Assembly (NCBI GenBank): GCA_963695705.1
Contig: CAVOHB010000004.1
Coordinates: 558,001-622,000 of the forward strand
Reading direction: 5' to 3'
Source of the DNA: JBKPNJ01 sp963695705
GTDB lineage: Bacteria; Actinomycetota; Actinomycetes; Propionibacteriales; Nocardioidaceae
Length of the DNA: 64,000 nucleotides
The number at the start of each line of letters is the position of its first letter. The stretch's first letter is position 1. The position numbers and the translations under genes are program-made. Under the pieces are notes generated by a model. That model saw only the letters and a program-made list of their open reading frames with translations, was not told where the DNA came from and did not search any database. This document shows positions 1 through 8,465 of the stretch, one piece after another.

Positions 1-13
1 AAGGACCCGCCTC

Positions 14-1393
14 GTGGGGGTTGCCGTCGCCGTACTCGTTGCCGCGGTCGCCGTCGCACTGTCAGGAGGAGGACGGGCGGCGCAGCCCCGCGCGCTCGGC
101 GCCTCCGTGCAGCATGAAGCCGCGGTACCACAGCAGATCCGGGAGATGCTCGCGAACGTGAGCGCCCATCGGATCGAGAACTCGATACGCACGCTGGTCA
201 GTTTCCACAACCGCAACACGTTGTCGAGCCAGGACGACCCCGACAGCGGCATCGGAGCGGCGCGCGACTGGATCTTCGAGGAGTTCAAGAAAGTGGCCGA
301 GCAATCCGACGGCCGGATGACCGTGCGGCTCCAGAGCTATGTGCAGGAGCCGATCCCCGGAGAGATTCCCCAGCCGACGAAGATCACCAACGTCATCGCC
401 ACATTGCACGGCACGCAGCAGGCGTCGACCAATCGGACGTACGTCATCAGCGGGCACTACGACTCACGATGCACCGACGTACTCGATGCCACCTGCTTCG
501 CACCCGGCGCCGACGACGACGCCAGCGGGGTGGCCACGTCGTTGGAGCTGGCCCGTGTGATGGCCCCGCTCAAGTTCGACGCGACGATCGTCTTCATGGC
601 CGTTGCGGGCGAGGAGCAGGGGCTCTTCGGATCCACCCATTTCGTCAACGTGGCCAAGCGCAACGGCGTGGACATCGCCGGCATGCTCGACAACGACATC
701 GTGGGCAGCGCCGACGGCAGGCCGCGGGTGGTCCGGCTGTTCTCCGAGGGCGTTCCGTCCGACGAGACCGCGGACGAAGCCGCCATCCGCCAGGCGGTCG
801 GCGGCGAGAACGACTCGCCGGCGCGACAGCTCGCCCGCTACGTCAAGGAGGTGGGCCAGAACGACGCCACCGGGATGAGGGTGGCACTGATCTTCCGCCG
901 CGACCGCTACCTGCGGGGCGGAGACCAGATCCCCTTCCTGGAGAACGGCTACCGGTCCGCGGTTCGCTTCACCGAGTGGCGCGAGAACTTCGCACACCAG
1001 CACCAGAACGTCCGGGTCGAGAACGGGGTCCAGTTCGGTGACCTCCCGCGCTTCGTCGAGTTCCCGTATGTCGCCCGGGTCGCTCGCGTCAACGGGGCCA
1101 CACTGGCGGCGCTCGCCAATGCTCCCGCGGCCCCCGCCGACGCCCAGCTAGATGCGACCGAGCTGACGAACAACACGACCCTGCTCTGGAAGCCGAACCG
1201 CGAGCCCGATCTCGCCGGTTACCAGGTGGTCTGGCGGACCACGACCGCACCTGACTGGCAGCACACGATGGACGTTGGGAACGTCCATAAGGTGACGTTG
1301 AAGCTGTCCAAGGATGACTACTTCTTCGGCGTTCGGGCCGTGGACACAGATGGAAACCGCAGTCCGGTGAGCTTCCCGACACCGAAGTTCTAG
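14..1393 (+). CDS. M28 family metallopeptidase with C-terminal FN3-like domain, secreted
   Basis: Zinc-dependent aminopeptidase of the M28 family. The N-terminus is a hydrophobic signal or anchor stretch (residues 2-17) that lacks the usual basic n-region; in-frame codons upstream read Arg-Thr-Arg-Leu, so the true start probably lies before the window and the gene may be 5'-partial. M28 metal and catalytic residues are visible: HYDSR (His148), GADDDASG (Asp about 168), AGEEQG (Glu200/201), LDND (Asp226) and a late His near 328-330. Residues about 383-459 read as a fibronectin type III-like fold (WKPN...AGYQVVWR...FGVRAVD). It probably acts outside the membrane on peptides; the substrate is not shown. 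The Mut7-C gene follows after 14 bases on the same strand. Confidence 0.85.
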   Translation: MGVAVAVLVAAVAVALSGGGRAAQPRALGASVQHEAAVPQQIREMLANVSAHRIENSIRTLVSFHNRNTLSSQDDPDSGIGAARDWIFEEFKKVAEQSDGRMTVRLQSYVQEPIPGEIPQPTKITNVIATLHGTQQASTNRTYVISGHYDSRCTDVLDATCFAPGADDDASGVATSLELARVMAPLKFDATIVFMAVAGEEQGLFGSTHFVNVAKRNGVDIAGMLDNDIVGSADGRPRVVRLFSEGVPSDETADEAAIRQAVGGENDSPARQLARYVKEVGQNDATGMRVALIFRRDRYLRGGDQIPFLENGYRSAVRFTEWRENFAHQHQNVRVENGVQFGDLPRFVEFPYVARVARVNGATLAALANAPAAPADAQLDATELTNNTTLLWKPNREPDLAGYQVVWRTTTAPDWQHTMDVGNVHKVTLKLSKDDYFFGVRAVDTDGNRSPVSFPTPKF

Positions 1394-1407
1394 AGGTCCT
1401 CGAGCAG

Positions 1408-2220
1408 ATGCGGGAGCGGGGGACCGCGAGAGTACGCATCGCCCCGGAGCTTCGTTTTCTGCTGCCGAGAAGACACCGGGGTGGCGACGTATCCGTCATC
1501 CTCGATGGCACCTCATCGGTGCTCCACGTCGTCGAGTCGCTCGGAGTTCCGCGCACCGAGATAGGAAGCCTGCTGGCCGGCGGGACGCCGGTCAGCAGCG
1601 CCTACCGCCCCCGGCGGGCCGACGAGGTGCTGGTCCTGCCCATCGCGCGGCCGCAGCCGATGGCCGAGCCCCGGTTCCTCCTCGACGTACACCTCGGTGC
1701 GCTGGCACGGCGAATGCGCCTGGTCGGGCTGGACTCGGCTTACGGCAACCGGGCCGACGACGAAGAGCTGGTAGCCGCTGCCTGGCAGCAACGACGGATG
1801 CTGCTGACCCGGGATCGTGGCCTGCTGAAGCGGCGGGCGCTGACCACCGGGGCATACGTGCGCGGGCAGAGCGCGGACGACCAGCTCGCCGACGTGATCG
1901 ACCGGTTTGCGCCGGATCTCGCGCCCTGGACGCGATGCCCGATGTGCAACGGGATCCTCGAGGAGGTCCCGCTCGACCGAGTGGCGCAGCTGCTCCAGCC
2001 CGGCACCGTGCGGTCGTACGCGACGTTCGCCCGGTGCCCTGACTGCGGGCGGCCGTACTGGCGGGGCGCGCACGCCGACCGCCTCAACGCCGTCGTGCAG
2101 CGGGCCGTGGACGGGAACCGCGCTGACCGCGGTGGTTCCGGTTGCCGAGTCTCCCCAACAGGAACAGGCTGGCGTTCTGGCGGCACCGGGTCGCCTTCGA
2201 CTGATGGAGGTACGACATGA
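1408..2220 (+). CDS. Mut7-C ubiquitin/RNase-domain protein
   Basis: Two-domain protein of the Mut7-C family: an N-terminal beta-grasp part (residues about 5-80) followed by a PIN-like Mut7-C RNase domain beginning around residue 92 (FLLDVHLGALARRMR) with the acidic DRG motif near LLTRDRGLLKRR. A zinc ribbon follows, with CPMC near residue 176 and CPDC near 212. The family is predicted to be nucleases acting on RNA; activity is inferred. The last ~35 residues (Gly/Thr/Ser rich) do not look like the family and may come from a late frameshift near 2120. It overlaps the next small gene by 4 bases. Confidence 0.8.
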   Translation: MRERGTARVRIAPELRFLLPRRHRGGDVSVILDGTSSVLHVVESLGVPRTEIGSLLAGGTPVSSAYRPRRADEVLVLPIARPQPMAEPRFLLDVHLGALARRMRLVGLDSAYGNRADDEELVAAAWQQRRMLLTRDRGLLKRRALTTGAYVRGQSADDQLADVIDRFAPDLAPWTRCPMCNGILEEVPLDRVAQLLQPGTVRSYATFARCPDCGRPYWRGAHADRLNAVVQRAVDGNRADRGGSGCRVSPTGTGWRSGGTGSPSTDGGTT

Positions 2221-2429
2221 CGACCACACCCGATGCGCCGCTGAACGATGACGACATGGAGACGGTGGGTCACTCGGTCACGGGTCCCGACGCCAACACC
2301 GTCGACGCCGACGCCGATGGCACGGACGGCACGGACTCCGATGGCACGGACGGCACGGACTCCGACGCCACCGACGGCACGGACTCCGACGGCACCGACG
2401 GCACCGACTCCGACGCCACCGACTCCTGA
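2217..2429 (+). CDS. Small acidic Asp/Thr/Gly-repeat protein, possible modified peptide substrate
   Basis: A 70-residue protein with a good ribosome site (GGAGG about 7 bases before ATG) and a 4-base overlap with the upstream stop. The first ~30 residues are ordinary; from about residue 31 on it is a repeat of short D-G-T-D-S and D-A-T-D units, almost entirely Asp, Thr, Gly, Ser and Ala. The stop is 2 bases from the TTG start of a JmjC/cupin-type oxygenase, so translation is likely coupled. I recognise no family. A leader-plus-repetitive-core architecture next to a hydroxylase is reminiscent of a ribosomal peptide substrate, but that is inference; it could equally be an acidic chaperone-like or ion-binding tail protein. 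Confidence 0.6.
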   Translation: MTTTPDAPLNDDDMETVGHSVTGPDANTVDADADGTDGTDSDGTDGTDSDATDGTDSDGTDGTDSDATDS

Positions 2430-2431
2430 CC

Positions 2432-3559
2432 TTGGATGCGCTGACGCGGCTGAGTGGTGACGGCCAGACCTTCTGCGAGAAGATCTGGGGGCGGTCGATC
2501 CACGTGCACCGACGGCGTGAGAGGGAGCTCAGCGACCTCTTGAGCCTCGGCGATGTCGACACTCTCGTGACATCCAGCGGGTTACGCACCCCCACGGTTC
2601 GACTGGCGCAGGACGGTGCAGTGCTGCCCAGCAGCCGCTACACGCGGACGTCCCGCATAGGTGGGGTGGCGGTGACCGGACTGGTCGATGGACGCAAGGT
2701 CCTCGATCTGTTCGCGGCCGGGGCGACGGTCATCCTGCAGGGACTGCACCGTTACTGGCCGCCGCTGGCCCGGCTGGTGGCCGAGCTGGAGGATGCACTG
2801 GGACATCCGTGCCAGGCCAACGCGTACCTGACACCGGCCGGTGCCCAGGGGTTCGCCCGGCACTGCGACACCCATGACGTCTTCGTGCTCCAGACCTACG
2901 GGGACAAACAATGGGAAGTGGAGGACGACGCCGGCCCGCGCCAGGTACTGATGGAGCCGGGCATGTGCATGTACCTCCCCACCGGGACGCCGCACTCGGC
3001 GCGCGCCCAGACCGATGCGTCCCTGCACGTCACGGTCGGGATCAATCGGATCCTGTGGAGCGACCTGCTCACCCGAGCCGTGCGGTTGCAACTCTCCGGC
3101 GCCGGGATCGACGAGCCGCTGCCGGCGGGATACCACCGGGACGGAGCTGAGTTCACCCGCGCCGTCGAGCAGCACATCGGCAGCCTCCGAGCGGCAGTAG
3201 CAGCCCTTGACAGCGCACGACTGGCCGCCTCCGAGACCGTGCGCTTCCAGACCACCCGCACGGCGTCCTTGAAGGGTGGGTTGGTCGATCGGATACAGCT
3301 CGGTTCACTCGACGACCACACAGGAGTACGCCGACGCCCTGGCTCTGTGTTCGTGGTCGTCCCGGACGGCGACCGTCTCCGGGTGCTGCTCGGCGACCGG
3401 GAAATGCGGGTCCCGGCGTGGCTGCGGCCCGCGCTGATGTACGTGGAGCACCACGAGCAGCTGACTCCGGCCGATCTCGGCGCGCTGCTGGATTCGGAGA
3501 GCAGTCTGGTCCTCGTCCGACGTCTCGTCAGAGAGGGCCTGCTCGAGGTCGCTCGTTGA
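2432..3559 (+). CDS. Cupin-4/JmjC-like Fe(II)/2-oxoglutarate oxygenase
   Basis: 375-residue protein resembling the bacterial cupin-4/JmjC group (YcfD/RoxA, related to MINA53/NO66), which hydroxylates protein side chains. Seen: the iron-binding HxD in HCDTHDVF about residue 149, a downstream candidate His in PTGTPHSAR, and the jelly-roll segment between them (QTYGDKQWEVEDD). The C-terminal ~150 residues form a winged-helix-like extension as in that family. The start is TTG two bases after the acidic repeat gene; the 3' end overlaps the sucrase/ferredoxin-like gene (TTGA). A protein or peptide substrate is therefore likely, with the adjacent acidic peptide the obvious candidate; ribosomal protein is the alternative. 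Confidence 0.75.
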   Translation: MDALTRLSGDGQTFCEKIWGRSIHVHRRRERELSDLLSLGDVDTLVTSSGLRTPTVRLAQDGAVLPSSRYTRTSRIGGVAVTGLVDGRKVLDLFAAGATVILQGLHRYWPPLARLVAELEDALGHPCQANAYLTPAGAQGFARHCDTHDVFVLQTYGDKQWEVEDDAGPRQVLMEPGMCMYLPTGTPHSARAQTDASLHVTVGINRILWSDLLTRAVRLQLSGAGIDEPLPAGYHRDGAEFTRAVEQHIGSLRAAVAALDSARLAASETVRFQTTRTASLKGGLVDRIQLGSLDDHTGVRRRPGSVFVVVPDGDRLRVLLGDREMRVPAWLRPALMYVEHHEQLTPADLGALLDSESSLVLVRRLVREGLLEVAR

Positions 3560-4464
3560 CCCTGCCTCCACGGTGCTCGCGGTCGAGTGAGGCGCGAGCC
3601 GAACCTCTGGTCGGGACGGCGTCGACCGTCACCCGCTTCCTGCTGGTCGAGGACCCCGGGCCGTGGGGGGTCGACGCGCTCCGCGACGCCCGGATGCCGC
3701 CGCAGGTGAAGGCGCATCTTGACGAACGCGCGCGTCGGCATCGGATCCGAGTGCTGCTGATCCGCCGCCATGGCCGTTGGCGACCACAGGGCCTGCGCTG
3801 CTTCGCCGCCTCGGTCTCACCGGCGGACTCCTGGATCGAGTCGACGACGCTGGCCGGCGCCGAGGAGCTGCTCGACCTGGACCTGGCGGCGCTGGGGGAA
3901 CGGCGCAGTCTCGGGCTGCCCTCGTACGACCAATCCCTGTTCCTGGTGTGTACGCACGGCCGCCACGACCCGTGCTGCGCCGAACGCGGACGTCCCCTGG
4001 CCCGGGCGCTGGCGACCTCGCACGACGACCGCACCTGGGAGTGCTCCCACATCGGTGGGGACCGATTCGCCGGGAACCTGGTGATACTGCCGCAGGGTCT
4101 CTACTACGGAAGGGTCGACGCCGACTCGGGACCTCGGATCGCCCGAGCCCATGAGCAGGGCCTGCTGGACCTGCAATATCTGCGCGGCCGGGTGACGCAG
4201 AGCTTCGTGGCGCAGGCCGCCGACTGGCAGCTGCGCAGCAGGCTGCGGCAGACGGGCATCGACGACGTTCGGCTGCTTCGTGAGGTGACCGCCGCCGGGA
4301 TCACCGAGGCTGTCTTCGGCGTGCGCGACGGCTCGACATGGAGCGTACGGATGCGTACCACGAAGGCCACCCCCGTCAGGCTGACCTGTGCATCGACGCG
4401 GCTGAACGCCGCGCCCCGCTTCGAGTTGCTCGGCATCGAACCGGTTCTCGGGGCCGATCTCTAG
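3556..4464 (+). CDS. Sucrase/ferredoxin-like family protein
   Basis: Thioredoxin-fold ferredoxin-like protein of the sucrase/ferredoxin-like family. Diagnostic motifs are CTHGRHDPCC followed by the HIGGDRFAGN segment and YYGR, typical of the [2Fe-2S]-binding part. I chose the TTG at 3556, which overlaps the upstream TGA, because translation from it gives the N-terminal CSRSSEARAEPLVGTA typical of the family; a start further upstream would run inside the cupin gene. It would supply or relay electrons, possibly to the preceding Fe(II) oxygenase; that role is inferred from coupling alone. Its stop codon lies inside the left arm of a 48-bp palindromic repeat. Confidence 0.8.
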   Translation: MTLPPRCSRSSEARAEPLVGTASTVTRFLLVEDPGPWGVDALRDARMPPQVKAHLDERARRHRIRVLLIRRHGRWRPQGLRCFAASVSPADSWIESTTLAGAEELLDLDLAALGERRSLGLPSYDQSLFLVCTHGRHDPCCAERGRPLARALATSHDDRTWECSHIGGDRFAGNLVILPQGLYYGRVDADSGPRIARAHEQGLLDLQYLRGRVTQSFVAQAADWQLRSRLRQTGIDDVRLLREVTAAGITEAVFGVRDGSTWSVRMRTTKATPVRLTCASTRLNAAPRFELLGIEPVLGADL

Positions 4465-4503
4465 GGTTTTCGGTGGCTCGAGCGACCGCAAGCCCTAGAG
4501 ATC
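4456..4503. repeat. 48-bp near-palindromic interspersed repeat, copy A
   Basis: Left arm GATCTCTAGGG and right arm CCCTAGAGATC are exact reverse complements; the centre is CGGTGGCTCGAGCGACCG, palindromic except for one base pair. It includes the stop codon of the upstream gene and sits just before the 3' end of tRNA-Ser. Related copies of the same length lie at 17847 and 43025. As RNA it would form one long hairpin, so it may terminate or stabilise transcripts, but it has no U-tract. Confidence 0.8.
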
Positions 4504-4515
4504 CGATCGGGAGCG

Positions 4516-4603
4516 TGGCGGAGGATAGGGGATTCGAACCCCTGAGGGCGTTAACCCAACACGCTTTCCAAGCGTGCGCACTAGGCCACTATGCGAATCC
4601 TCC
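4516..4603 (-). tRNA. tRNA-Ser (anticodon GGA)
   Basis: Reverse-strand cloverleaf with 7-bp acceptor stem GGAGGAT/ATCCTCC, anticodon loop TTGGAAA (anticodon GGA, codon UCC), a long variable arm as expected for serine, and a T-arm with GGTTCGAATCC. The discriminator is G and the CCA end is encoded (TGG at 4516-4518). Confidence 0.95.
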
Positions 4604-4683
4604 GTGCAGGAGGGTAGCCCGTGTCGACGTCGCAGCACCAAACCACGGCCACCTGTTCGGCCGAGCGGCTCGCGTACACTCCT

Positions 4684-4777
4684 GGCAACCCCCCGTGTGG
4701 CGGTACCTTGCCCAACTCCCCCAGGGCCGGAAGGCAGCAAGGGTAAGCGAGCTCTACCGGGTACGCGGGGGGCCTCT
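4684..4777 (+). ncRNA. ffs: Signal recognition particle RNA (small bacterial type)
   Basis: The conserved SRP apical domain is present (CCAGGGCCGGAAGGCAGCAA with the following GGGTAAGC), enclosed by pairing arms ending in GGCAACCCCCC and GGGGGGCC. It is the short 4.5S-type RNA and lies immediately before dnaX, a common actinobacterial order. End positions are estimated from the terminal stem. Confidence 0.93.
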
Positions 4778-4796
4778 GCATGTCGACGCTCGGCGC

Positions 4797-4802
4797 TAGG
4801 GT
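4797..4802 (+). promoter_or_regulatory. Putative -10 box (TAGGGT) for leaderless dnaX
   Basis: TAGGGT lies 7 bases before the GTG chosen for dnaX, which puts the expected transcription start on or next to the start codon. No clear -35 was seen. Confidence 0.45.
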
Positions 4803-4809
4803 TCGTGGG

Positions 4810-6765
4810 GTGGATGCACCGCTGGCCCTCTACCGGCGCTACCGCCCGGAGACCTTCGCCGAGGTGATCGGCCAGGACCACGTCACCGTGCCGTTGCGGC
4901 AGGCCCTGGCCAACAACCGGGTGCACCACGCCTATCTGTTCTCCGGCCCGCGCGGTTGCGGCAAGACCACGAGCGCGCGCATCCTTGCCCGCGCGCTCAA
5001 CTGCGAGAAGGCCCCGGTCGCGGAGCCGTGCGGCGAGTGCCAGTCGTGCCGCGACCTGGCTCGAGGCGGCCCGGGGTCGCTCGATGTGATCGAGATCGAC
5101 GCTGCCAGCCACGGGGGCGTCGACGACGCCAGGGACCTGCGTGAGCGCGCCTTCTTCGCGCCGGTGTCGTCGCGCTACAAGGTCTACATCATCGACGAGG
5201 CACACATGGTCTCGCCGGCCGGTTTCAACGCGCTGCTCAAGCTGGTTGAGGAACCGCCGGCCCACCTGCGCTTCGTGTTCGCCACGACAGCGCCCGACAA
5301 GGTGATCGGCACGATCAGGTCGCGCACCCACCACTACCCGTTCCGCCTGGTCCCGCCGAAGCTGCTGGGCGACTACCTCAGCCAGGTCTGCCGCTCGGAG
5401 GGGGAGACCATCGAGGCCGCCGCGGTTCCGTTGGTCGTGAGGGCCGGCGGAGGGTCCGTACGCGACACCCTGTCCGTGCTCGACCAGCTGATCGGTGGAG
5501 CCGGACCCGATGGGGTCACCCACGCGCTGGCAACCTCGTTGCTGGGTTTCACCCCTGACACGCTGCTGGACGAGGTTGTCGACGCGTTCGCCGCGTCCGA
5601 CGGGTCGTCAGTCTTCGAGCTGGTCGAGACGGTGGTCGAGACCGGGCAGGACCCGCGTGGCTTCGCCGAGGACCTGTTGCGCCGCCTGCGTGATCTGGTG
5701 ATCGTCTCCGCGGTTCCCGATGCGGCAGGCAAGGGGCTCATCGACATCCCCGACGACCAGGCGCAGAGGCTGACCGCCCAGGCAGGCCGTTTCGGTTCCG
5801 CCGAGCTGACCCGCGCCGCCGACATCGTCAGCGCGACCCTGCCGGAGATGCGGGGCGCCACGCCGCCGCGGCTACTCCTGGAGCTCATGTGCGCCCGCAT
5901 CCTGCTTCCGGGGGCCGACGACTCCAATGAGGGCATCAACGCCCGCTTGGACCGGCTCGAGCGCCGCATCCTGATCGCTGCGCCAGCCAGCGCCGAGAGT
6001 GACGCGCCGATGGTCAGCGAGCCCGAGGTGCCGGCGGCCACCCGCCCCGACGCCAGCGCCGCCCTCGCCGAGCAGAGACCCGCCTCGCAAGCGGAGTCGG
6101 CGGCGGTTCCGGTCCCGACGGCGAGCCCGGCTCGGCCGTCGACGGGTCTCGGCCTGCTCGACGTACGCCGGCTCTGGCCCGATGTGCTGGCGAAGGTCAA
6201 GGAAGTACGCCGGTTCACCTGGGTGATGCTCAGCCAGAACTCCCAGGTGATCGCTGTCGACGACGCCACGCTGACGCTCGGGCTGGTCAACGCCGGGGCA
6301 CGCGACTCGTTCACCCGGTCCGGGTCGGATGAGATCGTCCGGCAGGCGATCATCGACGTACTCGGCGTGGACTGGCGTGTTGAGGCCATTCTCGACCCGA
6401 CCGCAACCGGAGCGGCGCCCGAGGGGCCTCAGCAAGGCAAGGTGACACAGCGAGCGGCCCGGCCGGTCCCCGAACCCCCCGAGGAGGGGGAGCCGCGGCC
6501 GGCTCGCGCACCGAGCACGCCACCGGCCGAGCCGGCTCCTACCCCGGTCCGGCCGGATCCCGAGTCCCGCGCGGCTGCCCGCGACGCCATCAAGTCCGCC
6601 CGCACGGCTGCGCAGGCACAGCAGCGGCCCGCCTCGGGTCCGTCGGACGCTGACGCGAGCCCGGACGACCCGATCGACGAGTCGGTCCTCGGACAGGATG
6701 AGCTGCTCGCCCGAGAGCTCGGCGCTCAGGTGATCGAGGAGATCCCGCACGACGGGCAGCGTTAG
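4810..6765 (+). CDS. dnaX: DNA polymerase III subunit gamma/tau
   Basis: Clamp-loader ATPase of the replisome. From the GTG at 4810 the protein begins VDAPLALYRRYRPETF. Walker A GPRGCGKT at about 46-53, zinc-module cysteines near 65, 74, 77 and 80, Walker B DEAH at 129-132, and the SRT sensor loop near 170. The C-terminal third is Pro/Ala/Glu rich, as in tau tails of actinobacteria. An ATG at 4780 would add ten residues but lies at the edge of the SRP RNA; the GTG has a -10 box at leaderless spacing. ybaB and recR follow, the usual order. Confidence 0.95.
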   Translation: MDAPLALYRRYRPETFAEVIGQDHVTVPLRQALANNRVHHAYLFSGPRGCGKTTSARILARALNCEKAPVAEPCGECQSCRDLARGGPGSLDVIEIDAASHGGVDDARDLRERAFFAPVSSRYKVYIIDEAHMVSPAGFNALLKLVEEPPAHLRFVFATTAPDKVIGTIRSRTHHYPFRLVPPKLLGDYLSQVCRSEGETIEAAAVPLVVRAGGGSVRDTLSVLDQLIGGAGPDGVTHALATSLLGFTPDTLLDEVVDAFAASDGSSVFELVETVVETGQDPRGFAEDLLRRLRDLVIVSAVPDAAGKGLIDIPDDQAQRLTAQAGRFGSAELTRAADIVSATLPEMRGATPPRLLLELMCARILLPGADDSNEGINARLDRLERRILIAAPASAESDAPMVSEPEVPAATRPDASAALAEQRPASQAESAAVPVPTASPARPSTGLGLLDVRRLWPDVLAKVKEVRRFTWVMLSQNSQVIAVDDATLTLGLVNAGARDSFTRSGSDEIVRQAIIDVLGVDWRVEAILDPTATGAAPEGPQQGKVTQRAARPVPEPPEEGEPRPARAPSTPPAEPAPTPVRPDPESRAAARDAIKSARTAAQAQQRPASGPSDADASPDDPIDESVLGQDELLARELGAQVIEEIPHDGQR

Positions 6766-6798
6766 GCTCACAGCACGCACCGGTTAAGGAGTGGTCCC

Positions 6799-7140
6799 GT
6801 GTTCCCAGGCGGCCAGGGCGACATGCAGTCCCTGCTCGAGCAGGCGGCGCAGATGCAGCAGCAGCTGATCCAGGCTCAGGAGGAGCTCGCCGGCATGGAG
6901 GTGGAGGGCACGTCGGGTGGCGGCCTGGTGACCGCGAAGGTGACCGGGGCCGGGGACCTCGTCGGGCTGCTGATCGCGCCTGAGGTGGTCGACCCCGACG
7001 ACGCCGAGACCCTCGCCGACCTGATCGTGGCGGCCGTGCGCGACGCGACCAGCAACGCGCAGGAGCTGGCCGCGGCAAAGCTCGGTCCGGTGGCTGGTGG
7101 CCTCGGAGACGTCGGCGGCCTGCAGCTGCCGGGTCTCTAG
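6799..7140 (+). CDS. YbaB/EbfC family nucleoid-associated protein
   Basis: 113-residue DNA-binding protein of the YbaB/EbfC family. The N-terminal Gln/Met-rich helix (SLLEQAAQMQQQLIQAQ) and the beta core (VEGTSGGGLVTAKVTGAGDL) are typical. The start is GTG with AGGAG 7 bases upstream. Located between dnaX and recR, as in most bacteria, suggesting a link to replication or recombination. Confidence 0.93.
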   Translation: MFPGGQGDMQSLLEQAAQMQQQLIQAQEELAGMEVEGTSGGGLVTAKVTGAGDLVGLLIAPEVVDPDDAETLADLIVAAVRDATSNAQELAAAKLGPVAGGLGDVGGLQLPGL

Positions 7141-7149
7141 GCGGACCGC

Positions 7150-7749
7150 GTGTATGAAGGCGTCGTCCAGGATCTCATCGACGAGCTGGGGCGTCTCCCG
7201 GGCATCGGCCCGAAAAGTGCGCAGCGCATAGCGTTCTTTCTGCTGGCGGCAGATCCGACCGACGTCCGACGCCTGTCCGACGTCCTGATCGAGGTCAAGG
7301 AGAAGGTCAGGTTCTGCTCGGTCTGCGGAAACGTGGCCGAGGAGGACCAGTGCCGGATCTGCCGCGACCCCCGACGTGACCTGACGGTGCTTTGCGTGGT
7401 CGAGGAGCCCAAGGATGTGGTCGCGATCGAGCGAACCCGGGAGTTCCACGGCCGGTACCACGTCCTGGGCGGGGCGATCAGCCCCATCGAAGGAATCGGG
7501 CCGGACGACCTGCGCATCCGGGAGCTCGTGGCCCGCCTCGCCGACGGTGTGGTCACAGAGGTGATCCTCGCGATGGACCCCAACCTCGAAGGGGAGGCCA
7601 CGGCGACTTACCTCACCCGGCTGCTGCGACCGCTAGGGTTACGAATCACACGGTTGGCCAGCGGGCTGCCGGTGGGCGGCGATCTGGAGTACGCCGACGA
7701 AGTGACGCTGGGCCGGGCATTCGAAGGGAGGCGGGCAATCGATGACTGA
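7150..7749 (+). CDS. recR: Recombination mediator RecR
   Basis: 199 residues, the normal length. The helix-hairpin-helix LPGIGPKSAQR (about 16-26), the four-cysteine zinc finger (Cys56, 59, 68, 71) and the Toprim domain from ~79 with the acidic EEP motif are all present. RecR acts with RecO/RecF to load RecA at gaps. It starts 9 bases after ybaB and overlaps the next gene by 8 bases. Confidence 0.95.
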   Translation: MYEGVVQDLIDELGRLPGIGPKSAQRIAFFLLAADPTDVRRLSDVLIEVKEKVRFCSVCGNVAEEDQCRICRDPRRDLTVLCVVEEPKDVVAIERTREFHGRYHVLGGAISPIEGIGPDDLRIRELVARLADGVVTEVILAMDPNLEGEATATYLTRLLRPLGLRITRLASGLPVGGDLEYADEVTLGRAFEGRRAIDD

Positions 7750-8323
7750 CGAGGCAACCGACGGTCTGAAGACGATGACCGCCGCCGGGGTCGGTGACGC
7801 CGACTACAGCGAGCTCGAGGACCTCGGCCAGATGATCGCCGACCAGGTGGAGAGCTTCCTGCTGGCGATCCGGGAGATCGCCCGTGGGGACGACTCCGGT
7901 CGCGCGGTCCCGTTGCTGCTGCTCGAGGTGAGCCAGCTGCTGCTCGGCGGGGCCAGACTCGCGGCGCACGTCGACATCGTGCCCGCCGAGAAGTACGAGC
8001 CGGATGCCGGACCCGACCCGGATCTCGATGCGCTCCGGGAGCGGCTCGCACAGCTGCTCGGTGGCGCCGACGAGTACGTCGAGGTGTTCGACCCGTACGA
8101 AGACCCGCCCGAACTGGTCTTCAGCAAGCTCTCCGACGACCTGGCGGGCATCGCCTCCGCCGTGGCGCACGGACTGCGGCACCACCGCGCCGGCCGCCTG
8201 GACGAGGCGCTGTGGTCCTGGCAGTTCTCCTACGTCTCGTCCTGGGGGGCCGAGGCATCCGCCGCACTGCGTGCGCTGCAGTCGGTCATCTCCCACGACC
8301 GTCTGGACACCTCGAGGCTCTGA
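7742..8323 (+). CDS. DUF5063 domain-containing protein
   Basis: 193-residue, Leu/Glu-rich, soluble, all-helical-looking protein of the DUF5063 family, known in actinobacteria directly downstream of recR. Characteristic segments are VFDPYEDPP and LWSWQFSYVSSWG. No catalytic motif is visible and the function is unknown. It overlaps recR by 8 bases (ATG at 7742), so the two are co-translated; this is the only functional hint. Confidence 0.85.
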   Translation: MTDEATDGLKTMTAAGVGDADYSELEDLGQMIADQVESFLLAIREIARGDDSGRAVPLLLLEVSQLLLGGARLAAHVDIVPAEKYEPDAGPDPDLDALRERLAQLLGGADEYVEVFDPYEDPPELVFSKLSDDLAGIASAVAHGLRHHRAGRLDEALWSWQFSYVSSWGAEASAALRALQSVISHDRLDTSRL

Positions 8324-8406
8324 GTACTCCAGGGCTCTTCCGGCCCGGATCGCCGCCACGGCTGTCCATCCGGCGGCTCGCGGCCGGAGGCTCGACTTCA
8401 CGCCGG

Positions 8407-8412
8407 TAGACT
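8407..8412 (+). promoter_or_regulatory. Putative -10 box (TAGACT) for the ask-asd operon
   Basis: TAGACT follows the stop of the DUF5063 gene by ~80 bases and precedes the aspartokinase start by ~55. It suggests an independent promoter for the aspartate-pathway pair. Confidence 0.4.
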
Positions 8413-8465
8413 GGGCCGCCACGCATTCGCCGTCACCACCGAGATCCCGATTCGAGGAGCACCGC

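Noticed and set aside
2300..2420. Regular repeats in this stretch looked like a possible repeat array or CRISPR
   Set aside because: They are in-frame codons for Asp-Gly-Thr-Asp-Ser units of a small protein, without spacers.
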